A stretch of 64,000 nt of DNA, from the NCBI GenBank assembly GCA_030825115.1, contig JAPJQL010000017.1:1-64000 (forward strand), read 5' to 3'. The notes under the pieces are model-generated. The model was not told where the DNA came from, ran no database searches, and was given only the letters and a program-made list of their open reading frames with translations. Positions within the stretch are counted from its first letter, which is position 1. Each line of letters begins with the position of its first letter. A program made the translations under genes and the position numbers. This stretch comes from Lachnospiraceae bacterium (GTDB taxonomy: Bacteria; Bacillota; Clostridia; Lachnospirales; Lachnospiraceae). Below, one piece after another: positions 17,793-26,026 of the stretch.

Positions 17793-19112
17793 ATGGATAT
17801 GTATCAGAAAATTACAGAATATGCAAAGGAACTGGATGCAAAGAGCAGGGCCAGGAGGCGGGATTTCCACCGCTACCCGGAGACTGCCTGGTACGAGATG
17901 CGTACTTCCGCAATCATTGCGAAGGAACTGACGGAGCTGGGGTATGAGGTGCTTACCGGACGGCAGGTCTGCCTGGAAGAAGCACGGATCGGGGTGCCTT
18001 CGGGGGAACTTTTGGAAGAACATGCCGCGCTTGCGCTTGCCCAGGGTGCGCCTGAGGCGTATCTTACGGAGGAGATGAAGGAAGGCTTCACCGGAGTGAT
18101 CGGAATTCTCCGCTGTGGAGAAGGACCGGTTGTGGCACTGCGGTTTGACATTGATGCGCTGGGGCTGATAGAAGAGGAGGGCGAAAGCCACCGGCCTTAC
18201 AGGGAGGGATTTTCTTCCCAAAATCCGGGGATGATGCACGCCTGCGGCCATGATGCCCACGGAGTGATCGGGCTTGGGGTAGCGGAAGTCCTGATGCGGC
18301 TGAAAGACCAGCTTTGTGGTACGGTGAAGCTGATCTTCCAACCGGGCGAAGAGGGGGCGAAGGGGGCAAGGCCCATCGTAGCCCACGGCCATCTGGACGA
18401 TGTGGATTATTTTGTGGGGACGCATATCGCTCCTTCCGGCGGACCGGACGACGGGGATGTGACGCCGGGGACCTATGGTTCGCTCGCCACCTGCAAATAT
18501 GACGTCTATTATTATGGACAGGCGGCCCATGCAGGCGGGTTTCCGGAAAACGGCAGCAGCGCGATCGTGGCTGCCGCCAATGCGGTGTTGAACCTGACGG
18601 CGATCCCGCGCCACAGCGGCGGGATCACCCGGGTGAATGTAGGGACGATAACAGGCGGGACCGGGAGGAACGTGATTCCCGATGAGGCCATGATACAGAT
18701 CGAGGTGCGGGGAGAGACGACGGAGATCAACAGCTTTATGGATGAGCAGGCGAGGCGGATCTGCCAGGCGGCCGCAGACATGACAGGCTGCACCTGCAAG
18801 ATGGTGGATATGGGCGCCTCAGAATCCCAGGAAAGCGATATAGACTTTTTAAATGAGATCGCAGAGCTTGTGGAAAGCCATCTGCCACATCTGAAGGTCA
18901 GCAGTGTCCGCAACGCGCAGAACTGGGGCAGTGAAGACATCTCCCTGATGATGAACCGGGTGCAGGCACATGGAGGCAAGGCGACGTATATGCGCTCTGT
19001 GACCGATATGGCATCGGCCCAGCATACCACGGCTTTTGACTTTGACGAAAAGGTGCTGGTGGACGGGATCGAAACATTTGCGGCGATCGTATATCACCTG
19101 CTGGGAGAGTGA
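17793..19112 (+). CDS. M20 amidohydrolase, AbgA-like (p-aminobenzoyl-glutamate hydrolase A type)
   Basis: Zinc-dependent M20D peptidase. The N-terminus (RRDFHRYPET), the block EGESHRPYREGF, the metal motif MMHACGHDAH and QPGEEGAKGAR closely follow AbgA of E. coli, and the length (439 aa) agrees. AbgA works with AbgB in cleaving p-aminobenzoyl-glutamate; no abgB or abgT is adjacent here, so the substrate may differ. The start is ATG 17793 with GGAGG eight bases upstream; an earlier in-frame TTG at 17763 lacks a site. Confidence 0.82.
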   Translation: MDMYQKITEYAKELDAKSRARRRDFHRYPETAWYEMRTSAIIAKELTELGYEVLTGRQVCLEEARIGVPSGELLEEHAALALAQGAPEAYLTEEMKEGFTGVIGILRCGEGPVVALRFDIDALGLIEEEGESHRPYREGFSSQNPGMMHACGHDAHGVIGLGVAEVLMRLKDQLCGTVKLIFQPGEEGAKGARPIVAHGHLDDVDYFVGTHIAPSGGPDDGDVTPGTYGSLATCKYDVYYYGQAAHAGGFPENGSSAIVAAANAVLNLTAIPRHSGGITRVNVGTITGGTGRNVIPDEAMIQIEVRGETTEINSFMDEQARRICQAAADMTGCTCKMVDMGASESQESDIDFLNEIAELVESHLPHLKVSSVRNAQNWGSEDISLMMNRVQAHGGKATYMRSVTDMASAQHTTAFDFDEKVLVDGIETFAAIVYHLLGE

Positions 19113-19138
19113 CCGGCTGATATCTGAAAAAAACATAA

Positions 19139-19164
19139 GGTGTCAAGAAAAAACACTTGACACC
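19139..19164. repeat. Inverted repeat spanning the ylxM -35 box
   Basis: GGTGTCAAG (19139-19147) and CTTGACACC (19156-19164) are perfect 9-bp arms around an A-rich loop. The right arm contains the TTGACA of the next promoter. It may be an operator or a weak end-of-gene hairpin for the upstream hydrolase; the T-run is poor. Confidence 0.6.
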
Positions 19165-19185
19165 CATCTTGTTTTCGTGTATGAT
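19157..19185 (+). promoter_or_regulatory. Promoter of ylxM-ffh
   Basis: Consensus TTGACA (19157-19162), 17-bp spacer, TATGAT (19180-19185). The expected start near 19192 leaves only about nine bases before ATG 19201, so the message would be almost leaderless with AGGTGATG as its first bases. Confidence 0.75.
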
Positions 19186-19200
19186 AGCACAGGTGATGTT

Positions 19201-19542
19201 ATGGAAAATATCGTAAAACAAAGTCTCCTTTATGACTTTTACGGGGAGCTGCTGACGGAGCATCAGCGGAATATTTATGAAGAAGCCGTGTTCAATGACC
19301 TGTCGCTGAGTGAGATTGCAGAGGAACAGGGAATCAGCCGTCAGGGCGTACACGATCTGATCAAACGCTGTGACAAGATCCTTGGCGGATATGAAGAGAA
19401 GCTCCATCTGATCAGTAAGTTCCAGCAGACCCGCCAGATGGCGGAAGAGATAAAGAAGCTGACCCGGGAGTATATGGAGACACAGAATATGGAACTGATC
19501 CGGAGGATCGATCAGATTTCCGACGACATCATGGAACTGTAG
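19201..19542 (+). CDS. ylxM: YlxM (p13-like) DNA-binding/SRP-associated protein
   Basis: Small helix-turn-helix protein of the UPF0122 family, always found before ffh in Firmicutes and reported to modulate SRP function. The HTH is LSLSEIAEEQGISRQGVHDLIKR (about residues 37-59). 113 residues is normal. The open frame extends upstream into the previous gene, but ATG 19201 fits the promoter position and the family's N-terminus (MENIVKQSLLYDFYG). Confidence 0.9.
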   Translation: MENIVKQSLLYDFYGELLTEHQRNIYEEAVFNDLSLSEIAEEQGISRQGVHDLIKRCDKILGGYEEKLHLISKFQQTRQMAEEIKKLTREYMETQNMELIRRIDQISDDIMEL

Positions 19543-19593
19543 CGTGGATTCCGGCGGAAGACATGGATGCAGATTCAAAGCAGGAGGATTTTT

Positions 19594-20958
19594 ATGGCTT
19601 TTGAAAGCTTGTCCGATAAATTACAGAATGTGTTTAAGAACCTGCGGGGCAAAGGGCGTCTGACGGAAGCGGATGTAAAAAGCGCGTTAAAGGAAGTCAA
19701 GATGGCGCTTCTTGAAGCGGATGTAAGCTTCAAGGTGGTCAAGCAGTTCATCAGTTCCGTCCAGGAACGTGCGGTGGGGGAAGAGGTGCTTGGTTCCCTG
19801 CAGCCCGGGCAGATGGTCATCAAGATCGTCAACGAGGAGCTGGTCCGCCTGATGGGCTCCGATACCACGGAGATCGCCTTAAAGCCTGCGAGTGAGATCA
19901 CGGTCATCATGATGGCAGGTCTGCAGGGTGCAGGTAAGACGACAACGACTGCGAAGATTGCCGGAAAGCTCAAGGCAAAGGGCAGAAAACCGGTGCTTGC
20001 GGCCTGTGACGTATACCGTCCGGCGGCAGTCGAGCAGCTTCAGATCAACGGTGAGAAACAGGGGGTTCCGGTGTTCTCTATGGGAACGAACCAGAATCCG
20101 GTCAATATTGCAAAGGCCGCAGTGGAACATGCGGCAAAAAATGGCTACAACGTTGTGATCCTGGATACGGCAGGACGCCTTCATGTCGATGAGAACATGA
20201 TGGAAGAGCTGGTTCAGATCAAGGCTGCGGTTTCGGTGGACCAGACGATCCTGGTCGTGGATGCCATGACCGGACAGGATGCGGTCAACGTAGCCGGGAT
20301 GTTTCAGGATAAAGTCGGGATTGACGGCGTCATCTTAACAAAGTTAGACGGCGACACCCGCGGCGGCGCGGCGCTTTCCATCCGTTCCGTCACCGGAAAA
20401 CCGATTTTATATATAGGTATGGGCGAGAAACTCTCCGATTTGGAGCAGTTTTACCCGGATCGCATGGCTTCGAGGATCCTGGGGATGGGAGATATCCTGA
20501 CCCTGATCGAGAAGGCCGAACTGGAAGTAGATGAGGAAAAAGCGAAGGAGATGAGCCAGAAGCTGCGCAAGGCAGAGTTTGACTACAACGACTTCCTGGA
20601 CCAGATGCTCCAGATCAAAAAGATGGGCGGCATGAACAGCATCATGAGCATGATGCCGGGCATGGGGCAGATGAAAGGCGGCATTCCGGAGGTAGACGAG
20701 TCTGCGCTGAACCGGGTCGAGGCGATCATCCTGTCCATGACGAAGGAAGAACGCGCCAATCCGTCCCTGATAAACCTTTCCAGAAAGCAGCGGATTGCAA
20801 AAGGCGCCGGTGTGGACATCAGCGAGGTCAACCGGATCGTCAAGCAGTTTGACCAGATGAAAAAGATGATGAAACAGCTTCCGGGCATGATGGGCGGCAA
20901 AAAGGGCCGCGGCGGACTTGGCGGCTTGCTGGGCGGAAAGTTCAAGATGCCATTTTAA
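19594..20958 (+). CDS. ffh: Signal recognition particle protein Ffh
   Basis: GTPase subunit of SRP that binds signal peptides and 4.5S/6S RNA. N domain, G1 loop GLQGAGKT (109-116), DTAGRLH and TKLDG motifs, then a methionine-rich M domain (MMPGMGQMKGG, MKKMMKQLPGMMGG). Start ATG 19594 follows AGGAGG; 454 residues. It is cotranscribed with ylxM, and its receptor FtsY is encoded at 5.7 kb. Confidence 0.97.
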   Translation: MAFESLSDKLQNVFKNLRGKGRLTEADVKSALKEVKMALLEADVSFKVVKQFISSVQERAVGEEVLGSLQPGQMVIKIVNEELVRLMGSDTTEIALKPASEITVIMMAGLQGAGKTTTTAKIAGKLKAKGRKPVLAACDVYRPAAVEQLQINGEKQGVPVFSMGTNQNPVNIAKAAVEHAAKNGYNVVILDTAGRLHVDENMMEELVQIKAAVSVDQTILVVDAMTGQDAVNVAGMFQDKVGIDGVILTKLDGDTRGGAALSIRSVTGKPILYIGMGEKLSDLEQFYPDRMASRILGMGDILTLIEKAELEVDEEKAKEMSQKLRKAEFDYNDFLDQMLQIKKMGGMNSIMSMMPGMGQMKGGIPEVDESALNRVEAIILSMTKEERANPSLINLSRKQRIAKGAGVDISEVNRIVKQFDQMKKMMKQLPGMMGGKKGRGGLGGLLGGKFKMPF

Positions 20959-21040
20959 GATGGTATGCCGGATTTGATAACAATGCAGATTTCTGTATTT
21001 GTTGATAGATTTTACGAAGAGTAAGAGGAGGTGAAATGAC

Positions 21041-21283
21041 ATGGCAGTAAAGATGAGATTAAAGAGAATGGGCGCTAAGAAAGCTCCTTTCTATAGAATC
21101 GTCGTTGCAGATTCCAGATCCCCGAGAGATGGAAGATTCATCGAAGAGATTGGTACCTACGATCCGAACCTGGAGCCGAGCGGTATCAAATTCAACGAGG
21201 AAGCAACCAAGAAATGGTTAGCAACCGGTGCTCAGCCAACTGACAGAGTAGCGAAACTTTTAAAAACCGCTGGCATCCAGTAA
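21041..21283 (+). CDS. rpsP: 30S ribosomal protein bS16
   Basis: 80-residue ribosomal protein with the standard start MAVKMRLKRMGAKKAPFYR and RSPRDGRFIEEIG block. GAGGAGGTG precedes the ATG. First gene of the rpsP-khpA-rimM-trmD cluster. Confidence 0.98.
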   Translation: MAVKMRLKRMGAKKAPFYRIVVADSRSPRDGRFIEEIGTYDPNLEPSGIKFNEEATKKWLATGAQPTDRVAKLLKTAGIQ

Positions 21284-21299
21284 TTAAGAGGTGATTGCT

Positions 21300-21527
21300 A
21301 TGAAAGAATTAGTTGAGGTCATTGCGAGAGCATTAGTTGACAATCCGGATGAAGTGGTTGTTACCGAGACGGAAAAGGATGGAGAAACCCTGGTTGAACT
21401 GAAGGTAGCTCCCTCCGATATGGGCAAGGTGATTGGCAAGCAGGGAAGAATTGCGAAAGCAATCCGTTCCGTTGTCAAAGCCGCTGCTTCCAAAGAAGAG
21501 AAAAAGGTTGTTGTGGATATCCAGTAG
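21300..21527 (+). CDS. khpA: KH-domain RNA-binding protein KhpA
   Basis: 75-residue single-KH protein; the GxxG loop is GKQG within GKVIGKQGRIAKAIR. It forms a complex with KhpB (Jag) that binds many RNAs and affects cell elongation and division in Firmicutes. ATG 21300 is preferred, because the GTG at 21291 falls within the ribosome binding site GAGGTGATT. Confidence 0.93.
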   Translation: MKELVEVIARALVDNPDEVVVTETEKDGETLVELKVAPSDMGKVIGKQGRIAKAIRSVVKAAASKEEKKVVVDIQ

Positions 21528-21546
21528 GATTCTGCAGGACCGTCAG

Positions 21547-21579
21547 GCTGCCGCCAGCATTTTTGCGGCAGCTTTTTTT
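21547..21579 (+). terminator. Terminator between khpA and rimM
   Basis: GCTGCCGC pairs with GCGGCAGC and is followed by seven T residues. It lies inside an otherwise co-directional cluster, so it probably sets the ratio between rpsP-khpA and rimM-trmD rather than separating unrelated units. Confidence 0.88.
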
Positions 21580-21613
21580 AACTGTGAGACAAGTCGTTAA
21601 TTGGAGGACGTTT

Positions 21614-22126
21614 ATGGAGCAGACATTACGGGTAGGTGTGATTTCATCGACACATGGCGTGAAAGGCGAGGTCAAAGTATTTCCGACTACCGACGAGCCA
21701 AATCGTTTTAAAAAATTGAAAACAGTGATTCTGGACACTGGCAGGGAGCAGATGACGCTGAACATCGAAGGCGTCAAGTTCTTTAAGAACATGGTAATCC
21801 TGAAGTTTAAGGAATTTAATGATATTAATGAAATTGAGAAGTACAAAGGAAAAGACCTTCTGATCCTGCGGGAACAGGCAGGAGAGCCGGGACCGGATGA
21901 AAACTATATTGTCGATCTGATCGGCTTAAAGGTCGTGACAGATGCAGGGGAAGAGTTTGGCACGATGAAGGATGTGATCCTGACCGGGGCCAACGACGTC
22001 TATGTGATAACCGGAAAAGACGGGAAGGAATACCTGTTCCCCGCCATCAAGCAGTGTATCCTGAACGTGGATCTTGAGGCACAGACGATGACTGTCCATA
22101 TCATGGACGGGCTTCTGGATTTATAG
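21614..22126 (+). CDS. rimM: 16S rRNA processing protein RimM
   Basis: Ribosome maturation factor that assists late 30S assembly and binds uS19. N-terminal barrel (RVGVISSTHGVKGEVKVF) and C-terminal PRC-barrel (ENYIVDLIGLKVV onward) are both present in 170 residues. Start ATG 21614 has GGAGG upstream; the longer open frame is an extension into the terminator region. trmD follows after 10 bp. Confidence 0.95.
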   Translation: MEQTLRVGVISSTHGVKGEVKVFPTTDEPNRFKKLKTVILDTGREQMTLNIEGVKFFKNMVILKFKEFNDINEIEKYKGKDLLILREQAGEPGPDENYIVDLIGLKVVTDAGEEFGTMKDVILTGANDVYVITGKDGKEYLFPAIKQCILNVDLEAQTMTVHIMDGLLDL

Positions 22127-22136
22127 GAGGCCGGCG

Positions 22137-22877
22137 ATGAATTATCACATTCTGACCTTATTTCCCGAGATGGTCCTGGACGGGCTGAACACCAGCATCA
22201 TCGGACGTGCGGTGAACAAGGGGCTGATCTCTCTTGAGGCGGTCAATATCCGGGATTATACGAAGGAGAAGCACGGGCATGTGGACGATGCGCCATATGG
22301 CGGCGGCGCTGGCATGGTGATGCAGGCGGCTCCTGTCTGCGATGCCTATCAGGCCCTCTGTGAGCGGACGGGCAAGCGTCCAAGGGTGCTCTATATGACG
22401 CCGCAGGGCAGGGTATTTAACCAGAAGATTGCCGAGGAGCTGGCCAGGGAGGAGGATCTAGTCTTTCTCTGCGGTCATTACGAGGGGATCGATGAGCGGG
22501 CGCTGGAGCTGATCGTGACCGACTATCTTTCTGTTGGGGATTATGTGCTGACCGGAGGAGAGCTGCCGGCGATGGTGATGATCGACTGCATCTCCCGCCT
22601 GATTCCGGGTGTGCTGAACAACGATGTGTCAGCGGAGATTGAATCATTCCACGACAACCTGCTGGAATATCCCCAGTACACCAGACCGGAAGTCTATGAG
22701 GGGATGCGGGTGCCGGAGGTGTTGTTGTCCGGGCATCACAAAAATATCGAGGAGTGGCGCAGGCAGCAGTCGATCAAACGGACGCTGGAGCGCAGACCGG
22801 ATCTGCTCGAAGGGGCGAATCTGACGAAGAAGGAGACCGCTTATCTGGAGGAATTGAAGAGGACAGACGAGTTATAG
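22137..22877 (+). CDS. trmD: tRNA (guanine37-N1)-methyltransferase TrmD
   Basis: SPOUT methyltransferase forming m1G37 in tRNA, preventing +1 frameshifting. The knot motif region is visible as FLCGHYEGIDERALE and SVGDYVLTGGELPAMVMID. 246 residues, full length. Its 3' end overlaps the end of a truncated toxin gene on the other strand. Normally rplS follows directly; here a toxin-antitoxin remnant intervenes. Confidence 0.97.
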   Translation: MNYHILTLFPEMVLDGLNTSIIGRAVNKGLISLEAVNIRDYTKEKHGHVDDAPYGGGAGMVMQAAPVCDAYQALCERTGKRPRVLYMTPQGRVFNQKIAEELAREEDLVFLCGHYEGIDERALELIVTDYLSVGDYVLTGGELPAMVMIDCISRLIPGVLNNDVSAEIESFHDNLLEYPQYTRPEVYEGMRVPEVLLSGHHKNIEEWRRQQSIKRTLERRPDLLEGANLTKKETAYLEELKRTDEL

Positions 22878-23063
22878 ATTATGTTTCAATCGTAAATTGA
22901 TTCCGTTTTTATGCCCGAGCGGTTTTCCGTACCCGCCCTGAGAGGTCGGAAGAGGGTTTTGACTGACTTTGCTAAGGCCTTTCAAAACCCGGGCACGGAC
23001 GGAACCATCTAATTTTGTTAAATCCTGTAGTGCTTCTTCTAAGAATGTTATCTTCCACTTCAT
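22872..23063 (-). pseudogene. Truncated RelE/ParE-type toxin remnant
   Basis: 63 codons. Residues 1-56 (KWKITFLEEALQDLTKLDGS, then KGLSKVSQNPLP and GGYGKPLGHKNGINL) read like the N-terminal two thirds of a RelE/YoeB-superfamily mRNA interferase. After INL, where the family continues with its catalytic C-terminal strand, the frame runs into the trmD 3' end and stops. The last 30 or so residues, normally holding the active-site residues, are therefore missing. The ATG overlaps the antitoxin stop (ATGA), typical of an intact operon before truncation. Confidence 0.75.
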
Positions 23064-23383
23064 TCGATATTTTCGTCCTCCATTTCATTTAATTCCTGTT
23101 CTGTTATACCTAAACGGGTAAGAACCGCTTCAAAAGGTATGGAATCTTTCCCTTCGCTTCTTTTTATACGTTCGCTGGCTTCCATAAGCAGCAGATAATT
23201 TTCCTCTATCTCAGAAAGCCTTTCATACTCTTCCGGGGATAGGATAATGGCAGAAGGCTGGTTGTTTTTTAACACTACAAGCTGTTTCTCCGTTCTGAGT
23301 CGGTCAAAAATCCGGGAAGCCTGACCACGGTTAAACTGAGTGATGGGAATCAGGCAGTGGAGTAGATTGGATGTAATTGTCAT
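23060..23383 (-). CDS. Phd/YefM-type antitoxin
   Basis: 107 residues. The N-terminal block ITQFNRGQASRIFDRL followed by LVVLKNNQPSAIILSPEEYERL is the Phd/YefM DNA-binding fold; the acidic C-terminus would wrap the toxin. RBS GAGAGG lies before the ATG. It has its own promoter with a palindrome over the -10 box. With the toxin gene truncated, this antitoxin is an orphan that may still repress its own promoter. Confidence 0.82.
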   Translation of the reverse strand: MTITSNLLHCLIPITQFNRGQASRIFDRLRTEKQLVVLKNNQPSAIILSPEEYERLSEIEENYLLLMEASERIKRSEGKDSIPFEAVLTRLGITEQELNEMEDENIE

Positions 23384-23408
23384 GACAAACCTCTCTCTTT
23401 CTGTTTTG

Positions 23409-23423
23409 ATATACTCAGTATAT
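23409..23423. promoter_or_regulatory. Palindromic operator of the antitoxin promoter
   Basis: ATATACTCAGTATAT is a perfect 15-bp palindrome around a central base. It covers the -10 box of the minus-strand promoter, the position expected for antitoxin autorepression. Confidence 0.65.
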
Positions 23424-23445
23424 GATATTTAAGCAAAAATATCAA
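23417..23445 (-). promoter_or_regulatory. Promoter of the antitoxin-toxin remnant
   Basis: On the minus strand: TTGATA (23440-23445), 17-bp spacer, TATACT (23417-23422), upstream of the antitoxin ATG at 23383. Confidence 0.72.
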
Positions 23446-23524
23446 CAGTTGAAAAATGATTTATCGCTAAATTAGCATTATTATAAGTTGTAATTTGAAA
23501 AAGGCATTTCACTTAAAAAAACAC

Positions 23525-23553
23525 TTGCATTTCCCCTTCTGATATGGTAATAT
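23525..23553 (+). promoter_or_regulatory. Promoter of rplS
   Basis: TTGCAT (23525-23530), 17-bp spacer, TAATAT (23548-23553). It lies downstream of the toxin-antitoxin remnant and so keeps rplS expressed independently of trmD. Confidence 0.68.
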
Positions 23554-23559
23554 TTATCT

Positions 23560-23640
23560 GTTGTGACTAGAAAAAGAGATGGTCCTCTGTTGCCTGATAA
23601 GCATTAAAGAACATCAAACATATGAAGGAGGTTCACACAA
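23560..23640 (+). ncRNA. Possible L19 autoregulatory leader
   Basis: An 80-base untranslated leader separates the promoter from rplS. Ribosomal protein L19 leaders (autoregulatory RNA elements before rplS) are known in low-GC Gram-positives. I see only short pairings (GAG/CTC around 23576-23588) and cannot confirm the consensus fold. Confidence 0.35.
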
Positions 23641-23988
23641 ATGAATGATATTATTAAGAACATCGAAGCAACTCAGTTAAAAGAATCTATCCCGGAATTC
23701 CATGTTGGCGATACCGTTCGTGTATACAACAAGATTAAAGAGGGAAACCGCGAAAGAATCCAGGTATTTGAGGGAACCGTGTTGAAGAGACAGAACGGCG
23801 GCTCCAGAGAGACCTTTACGGTACGTAAGAACTCCGGCGGTATTGGCGTTGAGAAGACATGGCCGGTACATTCTCCATTCGTTGACAACATCGAAGTTGT
23901 GAGAAGAGGTAAAGTAAGACGTGCGAAACTGAACTACTTAAGAGACAGAGTAGGAAAAGCTGCTAAGGTAAAAGAGTTAGTAAAATAA
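23641..23988 (+). CDS. rplS: 50S ribosomal protein bL19
   Basis: 115-residue ribosomal protein at the 30S/50S interface. Contains the family blocks FHVGDTVRVYNKIKEGNRERIQ and RRGKVRRAKLNYLRDRVGKAAKVKE. GAAGGAGG lies before the ATG. Followed by a strong terminator, making it a single-gene unit. Confidence 0.98.
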   Translation: MNDIIKNIEATQLKESIPEFHVGDTVRVYNKIKEGNRERIQVFEGTVLKRQNGGSRETFTVRKNSGGIGVEKTWPVHSPFVDNIEVVRRGKVRRAKLNYLRDRVGKAAKVKELVK

Positions 23989-23994
23989 TTCACC

Positions 23995-24029
23995 AATCAA
24001 GGGACAATGCAAATTGTCCCTTGATTTTT
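23995..24029 (+). terminator. Terminator of rplS
   Basis: AATCAAGGGACAAT and ATTGTCCCTTGATT are perfect 14-bp arms with a four-base loop, running into a short T tract. Confidence 0.92.
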
Positions 24030-24060
24030 ATACACAGGTAAGAGCGGGGAGGTGCTGATC

Positions 24061-24621
24061 GTGGAATTTTATCAGAATGAAGAAACGAACCTGCTTAGGC
24101 GCATCACGGGCTGGCTCGTGGATATTATTGTCGTGCTGGCGCTCGCCTGGTTCTGCGTGTATGCCTTCGGGACCCAGATTCGGATCGCAGGACAGTCCAT
24201 GACGCCCGGCCTGCGCCCGGATGACGTGGTGCTGATGAACCGGCTGTCTTATGATTTTGGAAAACCGGACCGCATGGATGTGGTTGTCTTTATGCGGGAA
24301 GATGAAAAGACAAATGTAAAGCGGGTGATCGGACTGCCAGGAGAGACAGTGCAGATCACCGGCGGATATATCTATATCGACGGAGAACGGCTGGAAGCGG
24401 AAAATGACCTTGACAAGGTGTCCCTGGGCGGGCTTGCAGAAAACCCTGTGGAGCTTGGCCCGGATGAATACTTTTTGCTCGGTGACAACCGGGAGAGCAG
24501 CGAGGACAGCCGGTTTGCCAATATTGGAAATGTAAAACAGGAACAGATAATCGGTAAGGTGTGGCTTCGCCTGTTTCCGCTGATCGATTTCAGCTTTATC
24601 CGTTCCCAGACGAAGTTTTAA
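24061..24621 (+). CDS. lepB: Signal peptidase I (first copy)
   Basis: Membrane serine protease that removes Sec/Tat signal peptides. One N-terminal transmembrane helix (about 18-37), catalytic Ser46 in GQSMTPG and catalytic Lys87 in VKRVIGLPGE, with the GDNRESSEDSR box near the C-terminus. The start is GTG 24061 with GGGGAGG eight bases upstream. 186 residues. A second copy follows rbgA. Confidence 0.93.
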   Translation: MEFYQNEETNLLRRITGWLVDIIVVLALAWFCVYAFGTQIRIAGQSMTPGLRPDDVVLMNRLSYDFGKPDRMDVVVFMREDEKTNVKRVIGLPGETVQITGGYIYIDGERLEAENDLDKVSLGGLAENPVELGPDEYFLLGDNRESSEDSRFANIGNVKQEQIIGKVWLRLFPLIDFSFIRSQTKF

Positions 24622-24641
24622 GAAAGAAAATAAGGTGCTAT

Positions 24642-25532
24642 ATGAATATACAATGGTATCCGGGGCACATGACCAAAGCAAAACGTGCCATGAAGGAAGA
24701 TATAAAACTGATTGACCTGATCATCGAGCTGGTGGATGCCAGAGTGCCGCTTGCCAGCCGCAACCCTGACATCGATGAGCTGGGCAAGGGGAAAGCCAGG
24801 ATCATCCTGCTGAACAAATCCGACCTTGCAAGCGAACGGCTGAATGAGGCATGGACCAGATGGTTTCAGGACAAAGGCTATTTTGTGGTGAAAGTAAATT
24901 CCCGCAGCGGGGCAGGGCTGAAGCAGATCAACGGCATCGTCCAGGAGGCGTGTAAGGAAAAAATCGAGCGCGACAGAAGACGGGGGATCTTAAACCGTCC
25001 GGTCCGTGCAATGGTTGTGGGCATTCCGAATGTGGGGAAATCCACATTCATCAATTCCTTTGCCGGAAAAGCCTGCGCCAAAACTGGCAATAAGCCGGGC
25101 GTTACCAAAGGAAATCAGTGGATTCGCTTAAACAAGACGCTGGAGCTTTTAGATACGCCGGGAATCCTGTGGCCCAGATTCGAAGATCAGATGGTAGGGC
25201 TGCGCCTTGCCTTTATCGGATCGATCAATGACCAGATCCTGAACCGGGATGAGCTCGCCATGGAGCTGCTCCGTTTTTTGATCGCGCATTATCCGGATTC
25301 CCTGAAGGAGCGGTATCAGGTTGAAGGCCAGGATGCAGCGCAGGCTCTGGAGCAGATTGCAAAGATACGCGGCTGCCTGATGAAAGGTGGGGAAGCCGAC
25401 CTGTCTAAGGCGGCAGGTCTTTTGATCGATGATTTTAGAAGTGGGAAGCTTGGCCGGATCACACTGGAATTTCCGCCTGCCGCGTCCTCTGATGAGGGGG
25501 CCGGAGACGATGCCGGGCCATGCATAAAATAG
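24642..25532 (+). CDS. rbgA: Ribosome biogenesis GTPase RbgA (YlqF)
   Basis: Circularly permuted GTPase needed for late 50S assembly. Motif order is permuted: LLNKSDLA (G4) precedes GIPNVGKSTFIN (G1) and DTPGILWP (G3). The N-terminus MNIQWYPGHMTKAKRAM is a family hallmark and fixes the start at ATG 24642. The C-terminus ends in an unusual acidic/Gly tail (SSDEGAGDDAGP). It overlaps lepB2 by 13 bp. Confidence 0.95.
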   Translation: MNIQWYPGHMTKAKRAMKEDIKLIDLIIELVDARVPLASRNPDIDELGKGKARIILLNKSDLASERLNEAWTRWFQDKGYFVVKVNSRSGAGLKQINGIVQEACKEKIERDRRRGILNRPVRAMVVGIPNVGKSTFINSFAGKACAKTGNKPGVTKGNQWIRLNKTLELLDTPGILWPRFEDQMVGLRLAFIGSINDQILNRDELAMELLRFLIAHYPDSLKERYQVEGQDAAQALEQIAKIRGCLMKGGEADLSKAAGLLIDDFRSGKLGRITLEFPPAASSDEGAGDDAGPCIK

Positions 25533-26026
25533 GAAAAAAGCTTGGGAAGCGATGCCTGCTCATCCTGTTCGTCATTGCGGCGGCATTTATTCTGAATCGC
25601 TATGTGGCGGGCAAGGTGACTGTCGACGGGGATTCGATGGAACCGGTGCTGCATGACGGGGAACGCATCTGGGTAGATAAGATCAGCTTCCGTTTTAAAG
25701 AACCGGAACGTTACGACATCGTTGTCTTCCGTTACCGTTATCGAAAAGACCGGTATTATATCAAACGGATCGTCGGTCTGCCGGGAGAGACGGTGCAGAT
25801 CATAGACGGCAGCGTGTATGTGGATGGAGAACGGCTCGGCGAGGATTATGGGGCGGAACCAATCGAGAAGGCAAAGCGCGCCGACCAACCGGTGGTTCTC
25901 GGGAAAGACGAGTATTTTGTGCTCGGAGATAACCGGAATCACAGTACAGACAGCAGAGATTCTGACGTTGCAAATGTGGCGAAAGAACAGATTACAGGAA
26001 AGGTCATAGAATGGCAAGGAAGATAA
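25520..26026 (+). CDS. lepB: Signal peptidase I (second copy)
   Basis: Second type I signal peptidase, 168 residues. One transmembrane segment (about 11-26), Ser39 in GDSMEPVL and Lys82 in IKRIVGLPGE, plus LGDNRNHSTDSRD. It is shorter and more basic at the N-terminus than the first copy. It overlaps rbgA upstream and rnhB (16 bp) downstream, so expression is tightly coupled to ribosome and RNase genes. Confidence 0.93.
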   Translation: MHKIGKKLGKRCLLILFVIAAAFILNRYVAGKVTVDGDSMEPVLHDGERIWVDKISFRFKEPERYDIVVFRYRYRKDRYYIKRIVGLPGETVQIIDGSVYVDGERLGEDYGAEPIEKAKRADQPVVLGKDEYFVLGDNRNHSTDSRDSDVANVAKEQITGKVIEWQGR

